Assembly (NCBI GenBank): GCA_910575105.1
Contig: CAJTDK010000024.1
Coordinates: 1 to 53,658 of the forward strand
DNA from: Lachnospiraceae bacterium
Lineage (GTDB): Bacteria > Bacillota > Clostridia > Lachnospirales > Lachnospiraceae
Direction: 5' to 3'
DNA: 53,658 nt
Part shown: in pieces, positions 51,171 through 53,658 of the stretch
Layout: each line of letters starts with the position of its first letter
How positions within the stretch are numbered: position 1 is the stretch's first letter
The notes under the pieces: generated by a model
The model's input: only the letters and a program-made list of their open reading frames with translations
What the model was told of the DNA's origin: nothing
Databases searched by the model: none
Program-made: the position numbers and the translations under genes

Positions 51171-52379
51171 TTATATAACCGCCTCTTTTCCCTTTGTTTT
51201 ATCCGTTCCGGTGTTTTCCGCACCTGCCACCTGAGCCTTGTATGCCGCCAGTTTCTCCTTTAACGATGCCTTTGCATGCTTGTCAGCGGTTCCGGCTACC
51301 AGCTTTAATCCATGTGGACTGTTATTTTCTGCCGCGTGATTATGTCCGGCATTTTCCATAGGAACAGGCGGAGAATATGCCGCAGCCTGTTCTTTCCTCT
51401 GGTCACTGTGTCCTAAAGTATCTGCTTGCGGCTGCTCTGCCCTTTGGTCATCGTGTCCAAAAGTGTCCGCTTCTGACTGTTCTGACACTTCATTCTCAAC
51501 CTGTACGTCACTGCCTGTTTCGTCCATGTTCAGCAGGGCATTGAGGGCGGAAAGACGGTCTAACTTTTCTTTTAGCTCCGCTTCCTGTGCAAAAGGTTTT
51601 GTAACCTCTGCTTTCGCAGTTTCAAGCTGCCGCTCCACATTTTCCAGTTTTACTTTGGCGTTGTCAAGTTCTTTTGGCATGGCTTCCAGCGCATGGTTGA
51701 TACGGGTAATATTCCCGAACGGATCTGCACCAACTTCAAGGTTATGGGAAAGCTGCCCTTTTAAATTCATTACAAATCTATGATTTAAGCTGTCAAAAGA
51801 AACCGCCATCTTAAAGCCTGCATATTCGCCTATGGTAGCGGGAGCATTGACACTTTTTACCTCTTTGCACATCTCCACCAGCGCTGTCCCGGCTTCTTTT
51901 TTATCCGTGTAGAGCTTATTTCCTACTTTCATGGAAAACTGCTCTTTATCTTCCGGAAGATTCTCCTTTGCAGTCTGAATGTCCGCCGTCAAGCCGTCAA
52001 TACGCTCTTTCAGCGTTGCTATCTGCTGTGGGTAATGCTGCGTGATATTATCCTCAAGACGGTATATTTGGCTGGTATGGTTAGCTTTCATCAGCTTTAG
52101 CTTTGACACCTGCACGTCCAAATCCATCTTTTCGCGGATATACGGGTTGCCCGTGGCTAGGGCTTTGACCTCCGCGTAAGTGAGCGCCGCCTCGTCCACA
52201 TCTTCACAGCTCCGTATAGGTGATTTACTCGTCATGATCTGACCGATGAATTTCTGCTTGTTTTCGATCAGCTGCCATGAATAACTGTCGAATGTATTTT
52301 CGGTCACATACCGGAAAATCTTAACCCTGTCATTCATGTTGCCCTGCCTTAAAATACGACCTTCCTGCTGCTCGATGTC
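51171..52379 (-). pseudogene. SNF2-type helicase/methylase, C-terminal part, interrupted at 5' end
   Basis: Frame from about 52379: DIEQQEGRILRQGNMNDRVK then IFRYVTENTFDSYSWQLIEN, the last SNF2 helicase motif (usually RPADxxQRxGRxxRQGN), followed by a coiled coil (about 80-290) and a low-complexity acidic region with repeated GHxDQRxEQ. Only the C-terminal 400 or so residues are present; a stop codon two codons upstream and an abutting recombinase show that the gene is cut. The ATG at 52337 could give a 388-residue protein lacking helicase activity. Confidence 0.8.
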
Positions 52380-53658
52380 AGTCGGTCATTTTTTGCGGAC
52401 AGTTCAATACATACCATCCGTTTCTGTTCCCTGCTCCTGCGTTTGCACTCGTTTGATTTCTCCCTCTGTATCTTCTTGGCACAAACGGGACAATACTTCG
52501 ATATGCCAGAGCCGGGGACATATTCAACGCCGCACACCGTACAGTGTTTAGCGGGCAACGCTGTCCACCGCTTTGTGGGTGTGATATGTAATTCACCGAC
52601 AAAGCCGATGAATTTATAATAAATCTTGATTTCCTGCCTAACCGTTCCGTCTGCCATCTTCTCACGCTCCGAAACAAGTATCTTGTCTATCAGAGCATTT
52701 ACCACTGTTGCGTCCAGTTCCTTTAAGCCTTGATAGTTGCGGATTAGGGAGAGGAAGTCACAGATTCCCTGCGATTTTTCGTAGCTTTCGTTAAGAGTTC
52801 CCGTTACTTCCCTCAACCGTGCTTCGATTTCAAGCTGTTCTTTCTGGTATTTCCCCGACATCATCTCAAAATTCCGCTCGGTGATACGCTCCATGACCTT
52901 ATCCTCATAGAGAGAGGAAAACAGCCTGTCAAGCTCCGCAAGACGTTTATTCAGCTTCTTCCGCTCTTTCTCCATTGCCTTTGCCTTGCTCTGGTCTGTT
53001 TCCGTGAGCCGCTTTTCTATGGCTCTTACTGCCTTTTCATCATTGACCGCCATATCCGCAAAACGGTTGATTTCGGCAAGGACAGCGTTGAATAAATCCC
53101 TCGCTTCAATGGCGTGTGCGGTACACATGACGTTGCCGTACCTGCCATAATTATTACAGGTGTATTGTACGCAGTCAATGATGTCGGGGCGTTTCCTCCT
53201 GTTTGCGCTCATCGCCCGCAAAGCATAGCCGCAGTCCGCACACTTGATAACGCCTGAAAAAATATTCTCAAAGTCACCCTTATTCTTTTCCCGTCTGCGG
53301 CTCGTCATAAGCTGTTGGACAGTATCAAATTCTTCTTGTGTGACTATGCCCTCATGGGTGTCGGGTATCACTTCCCATTCTTCGGGCAGCTTAGAGGGAC
53401 GTTTCTTGCTTTTCATATTGGCGGCAATCCGTTTGTAACCTGCAAGATTTCCCGCATAAATAGGGCTTCTTAAAATATTCCTCAAGCTGTTCTCACTCCA
53501 GATATAACGGTTTTCTTCATTGTCCTCAAAGTATCTCTCATAGCCTGTCGCCCCCTGCTCCGCCGCATAAGCGGCAGGGCGTAAAACGTGCTGGCTGTTG
53601 ATGTGCTTGCGGATTTTTCCAAGTCCGTTTCCCGCCAATGCAAGGTCAAATATCTCCC
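52349..53658 (-). CDS. Large serine recombinase (partial, runs off the window)
   Basis: 437 residues are visible; the frame is open to the window edge, so the resolvase N terminus lies beyond. Recombinase domain (GLGKIRKHINSQHVLRPAAY, WSENSLRNILRSPIYAGNLA), zinc ribbon (CADCGYALRAM, CNNYGRYGNVMC), coiled coil (KAMEKERKKLNKRLAELDRL) and a C-terminal Cys-rich patch (CTVCGVEYVPG, YCPVCAKKI) are all present. The final residues run straight into the interrupted SNF2 gene, so it is probably the integrase at one end of an element lying to the right. Confidence 0.9.
   Translation of the reverse strand, partial: EIFDLALAGNGLGKIRKHINSQHVLRPAAYAAEQGATGYERYFEDNEENRYIWSENSLRNILRSPIYAGNLAGYKRIAANMKSKKRPSKLPEEWEVIPDTHEGIVTQEEFDTVQQLMTSRRREKNKGDFENIFSGVIKCADCGYALRAMSANRRKRPDIIDCVQYTCNNYGRYGNVMCTAHAIEARDLFNAVLAEINRFADMAVNDEKAVRAIEKRLTETDQSKAKAMEKERKKLNKRLAELDRLFSSLYEDKVMERITERNFEMMSGKYQKEQLEIEARLREVTGTLNESYEKSQGICDFLSLIRNYQGLKELDATVVNALIDKILVSEREKMADGTVRQEIKIYYKFIGFVGELHITPTKRWTALPAKHCTVCGVEYVPGSGISKYCPVCAKKIQREKSNECKRRSREQKRMVCIELSAKNDRLTSSSRKVVF

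Noticed and set aside
1..53658. CRISPR array or tRNA/rRNA genes
   Set aside because: No regularly spaced identical repeats with unique spacers were found, and I saw no convincing cloverleaf or rRNA sequence. The repeats that do occur are iteron-like or promoter boxes. A covariance-model scan would be needed to exclude tRNA with certainty.

Overview
The window looks like a Lachnospiraceae-type gut clostridial chromosome that has collected several integrative and conjugative elements (ICEs). The basis is strong GGAGG ribosome sites, clostridial ICE families (CD1845, DUF3849, DUF6870, MobC, MobP relaxase, large serine recombinases), a holin-like type I toxin and LA2681-type HEPN and AlbA_2 proteins. 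Almost every intact gene is on the minus strand. Most of the DNA is of intermediate GC content; the regulator at 12.3-12.9 kb and the three genes at 38.5-42.5 kb are visibly AT-richer. REGION 1 (1-12.3 kb) is mobile-element debris with small operons surviving in it: an IS256-family transposase tail, a SRAP peptidase/phosphoesterase pair, a MerR tail, an MBL hydrolase with an XRE-cupin regulator, an orphan iteron block, a type I toxin with its antisense RNA, a dead serine recombinase, an ECF sigma/anti-sigma operon, a second copy of the iteron block, another recombinase stub, DUF6870 and an ICE-type sigma factor. The order '31-bp tag, two-gene minus-strand operon, iteron block' occurs twice with different operons in the slot. 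REGION 2 (12.3-38.3 kb) is a coherent set of envelope and redox operons: aminotransferase, LysE exporter, DUF3737, MATE pump, ABC exporter, PaaK-like ligase, serine acetyltransferase, two surface amide hydrolases, two alpha/beta hydrolases, three lipoproteins with cyclophilin-like or related domains, an Fe-S aldo/keto reductase, a permease, a DUF362 lipoprotein, a two-component system and two flavoproteins, with a divergent LysR regulator at the right edge. Two repeated promoter elements tie these operons together: a 35-bp probable LysR box (three copies) and a TTTAGA-type probable response-regulator box (three copies). I read the set as one two-regulator regulon for processing or resisting an extracellular compound, but the substrate cannot be told from sequence. 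REGION 3 (38.5-42.5 kb) is an AT-rich three-gene block: Schlafen-type AlbA_2 protein, predicted PD-(D/E)XK nuclease and LA2681-type HEPN protein with TPR-like repeats. It is a plausible undescribed RNA-targeting defence system, carried beside a relaxase. REGION 4 (42.5-53.7 kb) is an ICE mobilisation and accessory module (relaxase, DUF3849, CD1845, MobC, three accessory proteins with related C-terminal tails). Upstream it breaks into a recombinase/topoisomerase chimera, a truncated PAPS-reductase-like gene, a GNAT toxin-antitoxin-like pair, and the end of a SNF2-type helicase gene into which a further element, with its large serine recombinase at the edge, appears to have inserted. That recombinase runs off the right edge. 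Coordinates of remnants were set by reading codons by eye, and family names rest on motif recognition, not on database searches.
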